NCBI RefSeq assembly: GCF_022664455.2
Contig: NZ_JAKRKC020000001.1
Span: forward strand, 1,302,001-1,366,000
Source: Actinomadura luzonensis
GTDB taxonomy: Bacteria; Actinomycetota; Actinomycetes; Streptosporangiales; Streptosporangiaceae
Direction of reading: 5' to 3'
Length of the DNA stretch: 64,000 nt
In this document: positions 37,417-45,862 of the stretch, one piece after another
How the letters are laid out: every line of letters starts with the position of its first letter
Numbering within the stretch: position 1 is the stretch's first letter
Translations under genes and position numbers: made by a program
The notes under the pieces: model-generated
The model's database searches: none
The model's input: the letters and a program-made list of their open reading frames with translations, nothing else
Told to the model about the DNA's origin: nothing

Positions 37417-37803
37417 GTGGTGGGTGAGCAGCAGAGCGGCCGGGTGGACAGCTGGATCTGGGCGGTGCGGCTCACCAGGACCCGGTCCATCGCCTCGGAC
37501 GCCTGCCGCGGCGGCCACGTCCGGGTCAACGGCGTGCGGGTGAAGCCGGCGCACGCCGTCCGGGTCGGTGACGAGGTCCGGTTGCGGCACGAGGGCCGGG
37601 AACGCGTCGTGGTCGTCTCGAAGATCATCAGCAAGCGCGTCGGCGCCGCCGTGGCCGCCGAGTGCTACGTCGACAAGAGCCCGCCGCCGCCCCCGCGCGA
37701 GGAGACCGTGCGGGTGGCGGTGCGGGATCGCGGCGCGGGCCGTCCCACCAAGCGGGAGCGCCGCAGCATCGAACGGCTGCTCGGCCGCCCGCGCCCGGAG
37801 TGA
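37417..37803 (+). CDS. S4-domain RNA-binding protein (Hsp15/RqcP-like)
   Basis: 128 residues. The S4 fold is clear: RVDSWIWAVRLTRTRSIASD, ACRGGHVRVNGVRVKPAHAV and RVGDEVRL. Small stand-alone S4 proteins of this type bind rRNA or tRNA on stalled 50S subunits. The C-terminus is basic (RPTKRERRSIERLLGR). GTG 37417 lies 7 bases after TACAGT, so it may be leaderless; a second GTG follows immediately. Divergent from the protease operon. Confidence 0.88.
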   Translation: MVGEQQSGRVDSWIWAVRLTRTRSIASDACRGGHVRVNGVRVKPAHAVRVGDEVRLRHEGRERVVVVSKIISKRVGAAVAAECYVDKSPPPPPREETVRVAVRDRGAGRPTKRERRSIERLLGRPRPE

Positions 37804-37812
37804 CCCGGCCGG

Positions 37813-38607
37813 CTACCCGGCGGCGCTCCGCAGCTCGGCCAGCAAATCCTGGGAGTAGGCGATGCGGCCGGTGAGGGCGGCGGCCGGGCGGTGGCACAGG
37901 GCGAACGCGGCCTCCGCCATGACCTCCGGCGGCTCGTTCCCGGGGGCGTCGTCGGTGGTGAGGCGGTGGAAGAGGGTGCCGGGGGTGGGCACGACCTGGT
38001 TCGGGGAGAGCGCGTTCACCGCGATGTTGTCGGCGTACAGCTCGGCGGCCAGGCCCGTGGTGAAGCGTTCGAGCGCGGCCTTGCACATGCCGTAGACCGT
38101 GCCGCCGAAGCCGGCGTACGGGCCGGGCGGGAACGTGGGGTGGCGGGCGGCGATGGAGGAGATGTTGAGTATCCAGCCCTCGCCCCGCGCCCGCATGCCG
38201 GGCACGACCAGTTGCGACAGGTGGAACGGCGCGGTGACCTGCACCTCGAACATCAGCCGGTAGCGGCGGTCGGTGAAGTCGGGCACCGGCGCGAAGTAGG
38301 TGACGGCGGCGTTGTTGACCAGGATGTCGATCTGCCCGTAGCGCTGCCCGGCGGCCTGGACGAGGTCCTGCCGGTCCTGCTCGCGGGCCAGGTCGGTGGC
38401 GTGGGCGGAGGCGGTGCCGCCGGCCGCCTCGATCCGGGCGACGGTGTCGCCGATCGTGCCTTCGAGCCGGCTCTGCGCGGCCTCCACGGTACGGGCGGCG
38501 ACGACGACCTTCGCGCCCTCGGCGGCCAGCCGTACCGCGATGGCGGCGCCGATGCCCCTGCTCGCTCCGGTGACTACCGCGACCTTGCCTTCCAGTACGC
38601 CGCCCAT
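37813..38607 (-). CDS. SDR-family oxidoreductase
   Basis: 264 residues with TGASRGIG, DILVNNAAVTYF, NISSIAARHP (Ser) and YGMCKAALE (Tyr/Lys). ATG 38607 is preferred over a longer in-frame start because GGAGAGG lies 6 bases ahead. The active-site region and the conserved LYADNIAVNALSP fit a family often annotated as beta-hydroxyacyl or citronellol/geraniol-type dehydrogenases, but the substrate is unknown. It is downstream of the double-glycine peptide gene on the same strand by about 145 bases. Confidence 0.9.
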   Translation of the reverse strand: MGGVLEGKVAVVTGASRGIGAAIAVRLAAEGAKVVVAARTVEAAQSRLEGTIGDTVARIEAAGGTASAHATDLAREQDRQDLVQAAGQRYGQIDILVNNAAVTYFAPVPDFTDRRYRLMFEVQVTAPFHLSQLVVPGMRARGEGWILNISSIAARHPTFPPGPYAGFGGTVYGMCKAALERFTTGLAAELYADNIAVNALSPNQVVPTPGTLFHRLTTDDAPGNEPPEVMAEAAFALCHRPAAALTGRIAYSQDLLAELRSAAG

Positions 38608-38752
38608 GGCCGTCCTCTCCTGGGGCCCGTGCCCGACGCGGGGCTTCACGGCAATACTAGAATCCTGTTTTGGAATTGCGCCAGTGTCGCCGCCCGCGAC
38701 GCGCGGGGCCGGCCGCGGAGAGCCGGCCCCGGCGCGGTGTTCGCGGCGGTGG

Positions 38753-38884
38753 TTACGGAAGGGCGTCGATGACGGCGTCGCGCCAGTCGTAGTTCATCCA
38801 GTCGTAGTTGGCCCACATGCCGCCGTTGACCGCGGCGAGCTCGCCCTCGGTCAGCTCGCGCGCGCCGCTCTCAAAGTCGTTCAT
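38753..38884 (-). CDS. 43-residue double-glycine leader peptide (putative RiPP/bacteriocin precursor)
   Basis: Short gene with an AAGGAAAGGA ribosome site about 9 bases before ATG 38884. The leader MNDFESGARELTEGELAAVN ends in GG and matches the double-glycine consensus at each key place (L-12, E-8, L-7, V-4, G-2, G-1). Cleavage after GG would release MWANYDWMNYDWRDAVIDAL-P, 21 residues with an internal NYDW repeat, three Trp, two Tyr and five Asp, no Cys, Ser or Thr. So classic lanthionine or thiazole chemistry is excluded; Trp/Tyr/Asp-based crosslinks or an unmodified peptide remain possible. No peptidase-transporter or maturase gene lies nearby. It is the next gene after the PL8 lyase on the same strand. 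Confidence 0.7.
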   Translation of the reverse strand: MNDFESGARELTEGELAAVNGGMWANYDWMNYDWRDAVIDALP

Positions 38885-38941
38885 CGCGAAAGGTCCTTTC
38901 CTTCGGTGATGGTGCTTCGACCAGCGTGGCAGGCGGCACTT

Positions 38942-38961
38942 GTGATCCTCTTGGGGATCAC
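38942..38961. promoter_or_regulatory. perfect inverted repeat before the peptide gene
   Basis: GTGATCC-TCTTGG-GGATCAC, 7+7 bases, lies 28 bases beyond the PL8 lyase stop and about 57 bases before the peptide start. There is no T-run, so it may be either a lyase terminator or an operator for the peptide gene. Confidence 0.45.
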
Positions 38962-38989
38962 TTAGGGCGACCAGCGCCCGACTTGGCGC

Positions 38990-41512
38990 TCACCGGAGGG
39001 TGGCGGTCAGGGTGCGCCCGTAGGCGTGGCGGGTGGTGGCCTGGATCAGGGTGCCGCCGGGGACGCGGCGGGCCGTCACCCCCTCGTCGGCCTGCTCCAG
39101 CCGCAGGGACCGGCCGTGCAGGACGACCGTGACCCGGTCGCGCTTCGTCGTCGGGTCGGCCAGCGCGACCCGCACCTCCGGCCCCGACGTGCGGACGAGG
39201 ACCGAGGCCGGGCCGTCCAGCAGCAGGCGGCCGGCGTGGTGCGGGCCGCCGGTGAAGGCGTTGGCGGCCAGCAGGCCGAGGCCCCGGTGCTCGATCGCCT
39301 GGACGTGCCGGGTGTTGGCGACGACCTTCAGCGGGCCGTCCGCGTAGCCGCGGAGGCGGGCCTCGGTCGCGTTCGGCACCAGGGCGTAGGCGAGGGCGGG
39401 CAGCTCGCCGGTCGCGGGGTGGGTGATCGCGGCGGTGAAGACGTGCTTGGTGACCGGGGTGTCCGGGTTCGAGGTGCGGACGGCCCGGCGGCTGCGGGTG
39501 ACCGGCTCCAGGGTGGCGGCGACCGGCTGCCTGGTGAGGAAGGCGTACCCGATGGCGGTGCCGCGGGCGGCGTTGGCGTAGCGGAGCCAGCGCGGCGCGG
39601 CCGTGGCGGCGCCCTGCTGCCACGGCGCGCCCGTCCAGGTCTCGCCGGTGATCGCGACCGGGTCGGCGGGGGCGGCGATGCGGCTGTCCACGGTGGTGAC
39701 CGCGGCCCGGCCGCCCTGACCGGAGACGTCCGCGGCGAGCACCACGACCTCGTCGTCCAGCAGGAACCACGACTTGGTGGCGCGGGCGTCGCGGTAGGCG
39801 ACGAAGTCGTCCGGCAGCAGGCCGGCCTGCTTGGCGGTCCAGGCGGCGTCGTCGGACTGGACCAGGCCGGCCACGCCGTACGGGCCGAGCGTCGCGCCGC
39901 CGGAGAAGGCGTTCCCGGCGACCGGGAAGTACACGTAGGCGTTCTGCGACTCGGAGGAGGAGGTGAAGTTCAGCGGGTGCGACGGGTTCTCGTACCACAG
40001 GCGGCCGCCGTACAGCTCGGGGACCGTGCGGCGCTCCTCCACCGGCGCGGTCACCCCGGCCAGCCGGTACGGCGAGACCGTCGTGTAGTAGTCGACGCCG
40101 AAGACCTCGCGCTGGTCCTCGCCGGCCAGGTAGAGGTAGTGGGCGCCGTCGCCCTGGAACCACGGCATGAGGTTCTCGCCGCTCATGTACTCGTACTTGC
40201 TGACGCGCTCGGAGCTGCGCGCGAGGGCGAAGGCCCAGCCGGGGCGGCGGTGCACGGTGCGGTCCATCGCGTTGAAGGCGACGCAGCGCGCGGGCGGGTT
40301 GAGGTCGGCGGCCGGGACGGCGGCGTCGGCGCGGATGGCCGCGTAGCGGGCGATGCTGACGGGCGAGACGAACGCGGCGGTGTCGGCGGCCGGCAGGTGC
40401 TTGACGTACTTCTTCAGCGCCGTCGCGTCCTCGGCCGGCAGGTGGTCGGTGAGGTCGGCGACGGCCTCGACGATGACGCCGACGTCGGCGTAGCCGGTGG
40501 TGGTGCGCGAGACCGCCCGCCCCTTGACGATCTCCATCATCCAGCCCTCGAAGATCAGCGGGGCGAAGCCGTCGGTGATCCATTGGTACACGACGCCGGG
40601 CAGGCCGGCGAGGCCGTCGGTGGTCGCCCCGTCGAGCGTCTTCAGCGTCTGGACGACGCGGGTCAGCAGGGCGCGGCCGTAGGAGCCGGTGTAGGCGACC
40701 GAGGCGTGCTGGATGAAGGAGCCGTCGCGGTAGTAGCCGTCGGTGACGCCGTGCTGGAGGGCGTACGGGTCGACGGTGGCGAAGACGGTGGACTGGTCGG
40801 CGATGGCCTTGGCGAGGCGGGCGTCGTCGGCGGTGAGCGCGCCCTGGAGGATGCGGTTGGCGGTGATGTCGGCCAGGTTCGCGCCGGTGTGGAAGCGGGA
40901 GTCGAGGTCGACGTCGCCGTTCCTGCCGTTGCGGAGGTAGGCGTCCATGGTGGCGAGGTACGTCGCCGTCAGGGCCGGCCGCTCCTCGCGCAACCGGCCG
41001 GCGAGCAGGGCGAGCGTCCTGGTCACGTGGGTGGGGATGCCGATCTCCCAGGTGTGCCAGTTGCCGTAGTAGCCCTTCGCCTGGTCGCCGTAGTAGCGCT
41101 CGTGCAGCCACTGGAGGCCGTCGGCGACGCGGCGCTGGGCGGCGGCGTCGCCGTCGAGCTGCCCGCCGGGGACGCGGGTCGCGAGCGCGATCTCGTACAG
41201 GTACTGGAAGGCGAGGCGGAGGTTGACGTCGTCGGCGCCGAGCGCGAGGCCGGCGAACAGCTCGCCGGCGCCCGCCCGGTCCATCGCCGTCAGGCGCTGC
41301 CTGGCGGTGGTGAGGATGGCGGCGAGCTTCGCGGCGACCTCAGGGCGGGCGTTGACCTCGGGGGTGCCGGCGAGCATGGCGACGGTGTTGGCGATCACGC
41401 GGGCGTGGTCGTACCCGGCCGAGGCGGCGGCGGCGCGCAGGGGGGCGGCCACGGCCAGCAGGCCGGCGGCGGGGATCAGGGAGAGAACCTGGCGGCGGGA
41501 CATCTGCGGCAC
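38990..41512 (-). CDS. exported polysaccharide lyase family 8 (hyaluronate/chondroitin/xanthan lyase-like)
   Basis: 840 residues. A Tat-type signal (SRRQVLSLIPAAGLLAVAAP) leads an alpha/alpha toroid with NWHTWEIGIP and the catalytic His/Tyr region DGSFIQHASVAYTGSYGRAL, then the central beta-sandwich (GENLMPWFQGDGAHYLYLAG, PSHPLNF) and the C-terminal lyase domain. Length is typical of the family. PL8 enzymes cleave uronic-acid-containing polymers by beta-elimination. No uptake or saccharide-catabolism genes adjoin, so it probably acts as an isolated secreted enzyme. GTG 41512 and ATG 41503 are both possible starts. Confidence 0.93.
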   Translation of the reverse strand: MPQMSRRQVLSLIPAAGLLAVAAPLRAAAASAGYDHARVIANTVAMLAGTPEVNARPEVAAKLAAILTTARQRLTAMDRAGAGELFAGLALGADDVNLRLAFQYLYEIALATRVPGGQLDGDAAAQRRVADGLQWLHERYYGDQAKGYYGNWHTWEIGIPTHVTRTLALLAGRLREERPALTATYLATMDAYLRNGRNGDVDLDSRFHTGANLADITANRILQGALTADDARLAKAIADQSTVFATVDPYALQHGVTDGYYRDGSFIQHASVAYTGSYGRALLTRVVQTLKTLDGATTDGLAGLPGVVYQWITDGFAPLIFEGWMMEIVKGRAVSRTTTGYADVGVIVEAVADLTDHLPAEDATALKKYVKHLPAADTAAFVSPVSIARYAAIRADAAVPAADLNPPARCVAFNAMDRTVHRRPGWAFALARSSERVSKYEYMSGENLMPWFQGDGAHYLYLAGEDQREVFGVDYYTTVSPYRLAGVTAPVEERRTVPELYGGRLWYENPSHPLNFTSSSESQNAYVYFPVAGNAFSGGATLGPYGVAGLVQSDDAAWTAKQAGLLPDDFVAYRDARATKSWFLLDDEVVVLAADVSGQGGRAAVTTVDSRIAAPADPVAITGETWTGAPWQQGAATAAPRWLRYANAARGTAIGYAFLTRQPVAATLEPVTRSRRAVRTSNPDTPVTKHVFTAAITHPATGELPALAYALVPNATEARLRGYADGPLKVVANTRHVQAIEHRGLGLLAANAFTGGPHHAGRLLLDGPASVLVRTSGPEVRVALADPTTKRDRVTVVLHGRSLRLEQADEGVTARRVPGGTLIQATTRHAYGRTLTATLR

Positions 41513-41740
41513 GGCGGGCTCCAGGCCGTTCAGGAGGACGAACCGCGCTCACCATACATGATCTTTTCCGGTCCGCCCAGGGCTCCGCTGCCTGTTCCTG
41601 CGCGTAGCTGATCGTCGGCGCGCGGGATCGCGCAGGCCGGGCGGAGCCCGTCAGCTTCGCGCAATCGCCGGGTCAGCGATCGTCCTGGCGGTGGGGAGGC
41701 GCGGGGCCGGGGCGGGCGTTCCTGGCTATAACCGGGCGTC

Positions 41741-43432
41741 ATGAAGCTCATACGGGCGGCCGCCGGCACGGGGCTGCTGGCGGCGTTGTGCGTCGTGCCG
41801 GGACAGGCCGCGCCGGGACAGGCCGCGCCGGGACGGGCGGTCGCCGAGCCGCCCGCGGCCGCGCGGCAGGCCGCCTCCCTGGTGCTGGACGGCGGGTCGT
41901 TCTCGGTCGCGGACGCGTTCGCGATCCTCGAAGGGCGGCCCGTCACGGTGCGGCTCGCCCCGGCCGCGCAGGAGCGGATGCGGCGCTCCCGCGCCGGGGC
42001 GCTCGCCGCGCTGGAGCGCGGCGGGCAGCGCGTGTACGGCTGGAACCAGGCGCTCGGCCCGCTCAAGGACCGCCCGCTGGACCCGGCGCAGGCCGAGCGC
42101 TTCCAGCGCAACGTGCTCCGCTCGCACGCCGCCGGCGTCGGGCCGCCGTTCCCCGACGGGGTGGCGCGGCTGGCCATGGTGATCAAGGCCAACCAGATGG
42201 CCAGGGGCCGCTACGGCGTCCGCCCCGAGGTCGCGCAGCGGCTGCTGGACCTGGTCAACGCCGGGGTCGTGCCGCGCATGCCGCAGATCGGCTCGCTCGG
42301 CACCGGCGACCTCCAGCCGCAGGCCGCCATGGGGCTGGCGATGATCGGGGAGCAGGCGCCGGTCCGCTACCGGGGCGCCGAAGGCCCGGCCGCGGCGATG
42401 CTGCCGCGAGCCGGCCTGGCCAGGACGTTCACGCTGCAGGCCGGGGAGGCGCTGCCGATCGTCAGCGGCAGCACCACGGCCGCCGCCTCCTTCCTGGACG
42501 CCGTGCGCCGCGCCACCGTCCTCGCCGGCCAGGCGGAGGGCGCGTTCGCGCTGTTCATGGAGGCGACCAGGGCCGAGCGCGGCTCCTTGGACGCCCGGAC
42601 GCACGCCGAACGGCACATCCCGGAGGAGAACGCGGTCGCCGCCCGGCTGCGCGAGCTGGTCGCCGGCTCGGGCTGGATGACCGAGGAGGGCCGCAGGCGG
42701 CTCGACCCGGCGAACTACGAGCCCCGCGTGCAGGACGCGGTCTCGGTGCGGGCCGCCCCGCACGTCCTGGCCGGGCTGTGGCACGAGCTCGCCGACGCCC
42801 GCCGGGCCCTGCTGCGCGAGGCGAACTCCTCGACCTCCAACCCGCTGGTGTTCCGGCGGGCCGGCGGGCGCTACGAGTTCGTCATGGGCGGCAACTGGGA
42901 CGCCTCGGTCATGGGCCACCTCGCCGACAGCCTGAACGCCGAGGTCGCCGACGTCGGCGTGCTGTCGCAGGAGCTGTCGGGGCGGCTGCTGTCGCCGCGC
43001 TGGAGCTACGGCCTGCCCGCCAACCTGGCCGGCGGCAGCCCCGGGCTGAACTCCGGCCTGGTGCAGGCGCAGACCGTGGCCGCCGCGCTGGTGCCGGAGA
43101 TGCAGGTCAGGGCGCACCCGGCGGGCACCCTGTCCCGCCCGGTCAAGGACGGGCAGGAGGACCACAACACGATGGCCATGGCCTCGCTGCGGCACCTGCA
43201 CGAGAACCTCGACCGGCTGGAGGTCGTGCTCGCGGTCCAGTACCTGATGGCGGCGCAGGGCGTGGACCTCATCGCGGGCCGGATGGCGGGCCTGCCGCTC
43301 GGCGCGGGGACGCGGGCGCTGCACGCGGAGCTGCGCCGCTCCGTCGCGCCGCTCGGCGACGACCGGTACCTGACGCCCGACCTGGAGCGGGTGATCGGGC
43401 TGATCCACGCCCAGCGGCTGGCCCCGCGGTAG
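41741..43432 (+). CDS. exported HAL/PAL-family protein lacking the Ala-Ser-Gly triad
   Basis: 563 residues. An apparent signal peptide (KLIRAAAGTGLLAALCVVPG) precedes a complete aromatic amino acid lyase fold: YGWNQALGPLKDRPL (Tyr-loop), VQDAVSVRAAPHVLAGLW, EANSSTSNPLV, FVMGGNWDASVMG and GQEDHNTMAMAS are all in place. The segment that should read GS.GASGDL instead reads GSLGTGDLQPQ, one residue shorter and without the Ala-Ser-Gly that cyclises into the MIO cofactor. So either Thr-Gly serves differently or the protein is not an ammonia-lyase. Export is also unusual, as HAL/PAL enzymes are cytosolic. A short AAPGQ repeat follows the signal. Confidence 0.85.
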   Translation: MKLIRAAAGTGLLAALCVVPGQAAPGQAAPGRAVAEPPAAARQAASLVLDGGSFSVADAFAILEGRPVTVRLAPAAQERMRRSRAGALAALERGGQRVYGWNQALGPLKDRPLDPAQAERFQRNVLRSHAAGVGPPFPDGVARLAMVIKANQMARGRYGVRPEVAQRLLDLVNAGVVPRMPQIGSLGTGDLQPQAAMGLAMIGEQAPVRYRGAEGPAAAMLPRAGLARTFTLQAGEALPIVSGSTTAAASFLDAVRRATVLAGQAEGAFALFMEATRAERGSLDARTHAERHIPEENAVAARLRELVAGSGWMTEEGRRRLDPANYEPRVQDAVSVRAAPHVLAGLWHELADARRALLREANSSTSNPLVFRRAGGRYEFVMGGNWDASVMGHLADSLNAEVADVGVLSQELSGRLLSPRWSYGLPANLAGGSPGLNSGLVQAQTVAAALVPEMQVRAHPAGTLSRPVKDGQEDHNTMAMASLRHLHENLDRLEVVLAVQYLMAAQGVDLIAGRMAGLPLGAGTRALHAELRRSVAPLGDDRYLTPDLERVIGLIHAQRLAPR

Positions 43433-43495
43433 AGCATGGCGGGGCCGGCTCCGCGTTGGAGCATGGCGGGGCCGGCCCCGCGGTAGAGCATCGCG
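43430..43495 (+). repeat. 27-bp tandem repeat at the end of the lyase-like gene
   Basis: The gene's last codons and stop (GCCCCGCGGTAGAGCAT) are echoed downstream: two nearly identical 27-base units containing GAGCATGGCGGGGCCGGC and a third partial unit. A 3'-end duplication like the one near 27181. Confidence 0.7.
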
Positions 43496-43554
43496 CATGC
43501 GGGCGAGCGTCCTTCGCATGGACCGGCTCGCCCGCGCCGCGCCACCATGGCGGC

Positions 43555-43992
43555 ATGCTGACTCTCGCGCTCGTCACCCTCGTCCTGCACGGCCTGCTCG
43601 CCGGCCTGTTCTACGCCTTCTCCATGTCCGTCGTGCCGGGACTGAACGCGGTGGAGCCCGCGCAGGCCGAGGCGGCCATGCGCGGCGTCAACCGCAAGAT
43701 CCTCAATCCGTGGCTCTTCGTCGTGTTCCTGGGCTCGCCGGTGGCGGCGCTCGTCGCCGGGCTGCTGGCGGACGGCGCGGCGGCGACCTGGTTCCTCGCG
43801 GCGGCCGGGGTGAGCTTCGCCGGCTCGTTCCTGGTCACCGCGGCGCTGAACGTCCCGATGAACAACGCCCTGGAGGCCGGCACGATCTCGTGGCAGGACT
43901 ATTCGCGCAGGTGGACGGCGTGGAACACGGTCCGGGCGGCGGCCTCCGTGGTCAGCCTCGCGCTGACCGGCGCCGGGCTTGCCGCGCTGTGA
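43555..43992 (+). CDS. DUF1772-like membrane protein
   Basis: 145 residues with four membrane helices. The pattern LHGLLAGLFYAFSMSVVPGL, LNPWLFVVFLGSP and TAALNVPMNNALEAG plus a final WTAWNTVRAAASVVSL is that of DUF1772/anthrone-oxygenase-like proteins, which are mostly uncharacterised. ATG 43555 has no strong ribosome site. It is followed 17 bases later by the PRC-barrel gene. Confidence 0.85.
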   Translation: MLTLALVTLVLHGLLAGLFYAFSMSVVPGLNAVEPAQAEAAMRGVNRKILNPWLFVVFLGSPVAALVAGLLADGAAATWFLAAAGVSFAGSFLVTAALNVPMNNALEAGTISWQDYSRRWTAWNTVRAAASVVSLALTGAGLAAL

Positions 43993-44009
43993 CGGGGTAG
44001 GGGCCCGGT

Positions 44010-44366
44010 ATGACGACCGAGAATCTGTGGCGATACCGCCCCGAGCTCAGCGCGCACGAGTCCATCGACCTCGTCGGCTACGAGGTGGACGCGAGCGACG
44101 GCAAGGTCGGCTCGGTGGACGAGGCCAACAACGCCGTCGGCGACAGCTACGTGATCGTGGACACCGGCCCGTGGATCTTCGGCAGGAAGGTGCTGATCCC
44201 GGCCGGCGCGGTGGAGCGCATCGACCCCGACGAGCGCAAGCTCTACATCGGCAGGACCAAGGACGAGATCAAGAAGGCGCCGGAGTTCGACGAGTCCACG
44301 TACCGCGACACCCGCTACCGCGACGAGGTCGGCGGCTACTACGCGGCCTTCCCCGGCACGATGTGA
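44010..44366 (+). CDS. PRC-barrel domain protein
   Basis: 118 residues. Residues about 18-85 form a PRC barrel (DLVGYEVDASDGKVGSVDEA, SYVIVDTGPWIFGRKVLIPA, DERKLYIGRTKDEIK). PRC-barrels are small beta domains in photosystem assembly, RNA processing and stress proteins; the actinobacterial stand-alone ones are of unknown role. The C-terminal tail is Tyr-rich (YRDTRYRDEVGGYYAAF). Confidence 0.9.
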   Translation: MTTENLWRYRPELSAHESIDLVGYEVDASDGKVGSVDEANNAVGDSYVIVDTGPWIFGRKVLIPAGAVERIDPDERKLYIGRTKDEIKKAPEFDESTYRDTRYRDEVGGYYAAFPGTM

Positions 44367-44380
44367 TCGGACGGCACGAC

Positions 44381-44692
44381 ATGGCGGGACATCGGCGGGG
44401 CGAGCCGTCCGTCGCGGCCTCCGGGCAGTGGCGCGACGAGAACGGCGTGCGCATGCCGGCCGGCGAGGCGCACGCCTGGCAGCCCGGCACCAACCAGACC
44501 CTGTGCGGCCTCCCGCTGAGCCGGGCCCGGCTGCTGCGCTTCCACCACGTGCGCTGGCCCGAGGTGTTCCCGGAGTCGGGCGGCGCGGCCGAGGAGATCG
44601 GCGAGGTGTGCCGCAAGTGCGTGGCCGCCTCCGGGCGGCGCTCGCACCGCGGCTGGAGCGGGTCATGGACGCGGACCTCCCCGCGCCCATGA
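44381..44692 (+). CDS. small Cys/His protein, unknown
   Basis: 103 residues. Contains HAWQPGTNQTLCGLPLSRAR, LLRFHHVRWPEVFPES and EVCRKC; one Cys, paired His and a CXXC could bind zinc. I recall similar small actinobacterial proteins of unknown function. A GTG at 44363 overlapping the PRC gene stop is an alternative start, which would couple the two. Confidence 0.65.
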   Translation: MAGHRRGEPSVAASGQWRDENGVRMPAGEAHAWQPGTNQTLCGLPLSRARLLRFHHVRWPEVFPESGGAAEEIGEVCRKCVAASGRRSHRGWSGSWTRTSPRP

Positions 44693-44765
44693 CCCATGAC
44701 CCAGGGCTCATGACCCAGGGCCCATGACAGGGCCCGTGACCCGGCGCCTATGATCCGGCGCCCTT
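44688..44765. repeat. degenerate tandem repeat in a short gap
   Basis: Five to six variants of a 12-15-base unit around CATGACCCAGGGC fill the gap between convergent genes. It contains several TGA triplets on the plus strand; no clear function. Confidence 0.55.
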
Positions 44766-44776
44766 GATGCGGCTGG

Positions 44777-45862
44777 TCAGAGCGTGCGCAGCGCCACCGG
44801 CGCCGGGCGCTCGCAGGTGCTGGCGACCGGCACCGCCGCCCCCGAGTGCGCCGAGGCGAGCAGCGACTCCATGACGTCGAGCACGTGGTAGGCGAGCGTC
44901 CCGCCCGCCCGCGGCTCCTCGCCCGCGGGCGTGACGGCGAGGTCGGCCAGGCCGATCCCCCGGCCCCCGTCCACGTAGCCGGCCGACTCCGGCAGGTCGC
45001 GCCAGTCCTCGTCGCCCACCCCGGCCACCTGGACGAGCCCGTCGAAGTGGTTGGGGTTGGGGACGACGAGCGAGCCGCGCTCGCCGTGCACCTCGATGTG
45101 CGGCGCCCTGGTGGCCGCCGCGTCGAAGCTCATCACCAGCGTGGACAGCGCGCCCGAGGCGTGTACGAGGACGCCCGTCACGTGGGTGTCCACGCTCACC
45201 GGGATCTCCTCGCCGCGCCGCGGGCCCGAGCCGATCGTGCGCTTGGCGCGCGGGCGGGAGGCCGCGCCCACCACGGTGGCGACCGGGCCGAGCAGCGTGA
45301 CGAGGCTGGTGATGTAGTACGGCCCCATGTCGAGGAGCGGGCCGCCGCCGGGGACGTAGTAGAAGTCGGGATTGGGGTGCCAGCGCTCGTGGCCGGGGGT
45401 GACCATCGTGGCGGTGGCGGCGACGGGCCGGCCGATGAGTCCGTCGTCCACGGCCTTGCGGGCGGTCTGGGTGCCGGTGCCGAGCACGGTGTCCGGGGCG
45501 CAGCCGACGCGCACGCCCGCCTCCTCGGCGGCCCGGAGCACCCGCGCCGCGTCCGCGGAGGTCGCGGCCAGGGGCTTCTCGCAGTAGACGTCCTTGCCCG
45601 CGGCGATGGCGAGCAGCGCGACCTCGGCGTGGGCGGCCGGGACGGTGAGGTTGAGCACGACGTCCACGCCCGGGTCGGCCATCAGCTCCGCGACGGACCG
45701 GACCGGCGTGCCCGGGTAGGGGGCGACGGCCTCGGCGGCCCGGGCGGGGTCGAGGTCGGCGACGGCCGCGAGGCGGAGCTGCGGCAGACGGTCGATGGTG
45801 CGGAAGTACTGCGCCGAGATCGCGCCGGTGCCGACGACGCCGACGTTCAGCGGCTGGCCCAC
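44777..45862 (-). CDS. Gfo/Idh/MocA-family oxidoreductase
   Basis: 361 residues. Rossmann start NVGVVGTGAISAQYFRTI, the sugar-oxidoreductase signature AGKDVYCEKPLA (catalytic Lys), then a beta-sheet domain with GGGPLLDMGPYYI. It should oxidise a sugar, inositol or related polyol with NAD(P). GTG 45862 lies inside the end of the upstream ThuA gene (16-base overlap) with GAGAGGGG ahead, so the pair is cotranslated. Such ThuA plus Gfo/Idh/MocA pairs are common in sugar catabolism. Confidence 0.92.
   Translation of the reverse strand: MGQPLNVGVVGTGAISAQYFRTIDRLPQLRLAAVADLDPARAAEAVAPYPGTPVRSVAELMADPGVDVVLNLTVPAAHAEVALLAIAAGKDVYCEKPLAATSADAARVLRAAEEAGVRVGCAPDTVLGTGTQTARKAVDDGLIGRPVAATATMVTPGHERWHPNPDFYYVPGGGPLLDMGPYYITSLVTLLGPVATVVGAASRPRAKRTIGSGPRRGEEIPVSVDTHVTGVLVHASGALSTLVMSFDAAATRAPHIEVHGERGSLVVPNPNHFDGLVQVAGVGDEDWRDLPESAGYVDGGRGIGLADLAVTPAGEEPRAGGTLAYHVLDVMESLLASAHSGAAVPVASTCERPAPVALRTL

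Noticed and set aside
38600..41512. RiPP biosynthetic cluster around the double-glycine peptide
   Set aside because: Neighbours are an ordinary SDR and a PL8 lyase; no transporter, peptidase, radical-SAM or ATP-grasp gene is seen, so only the precursor itself is claimed.
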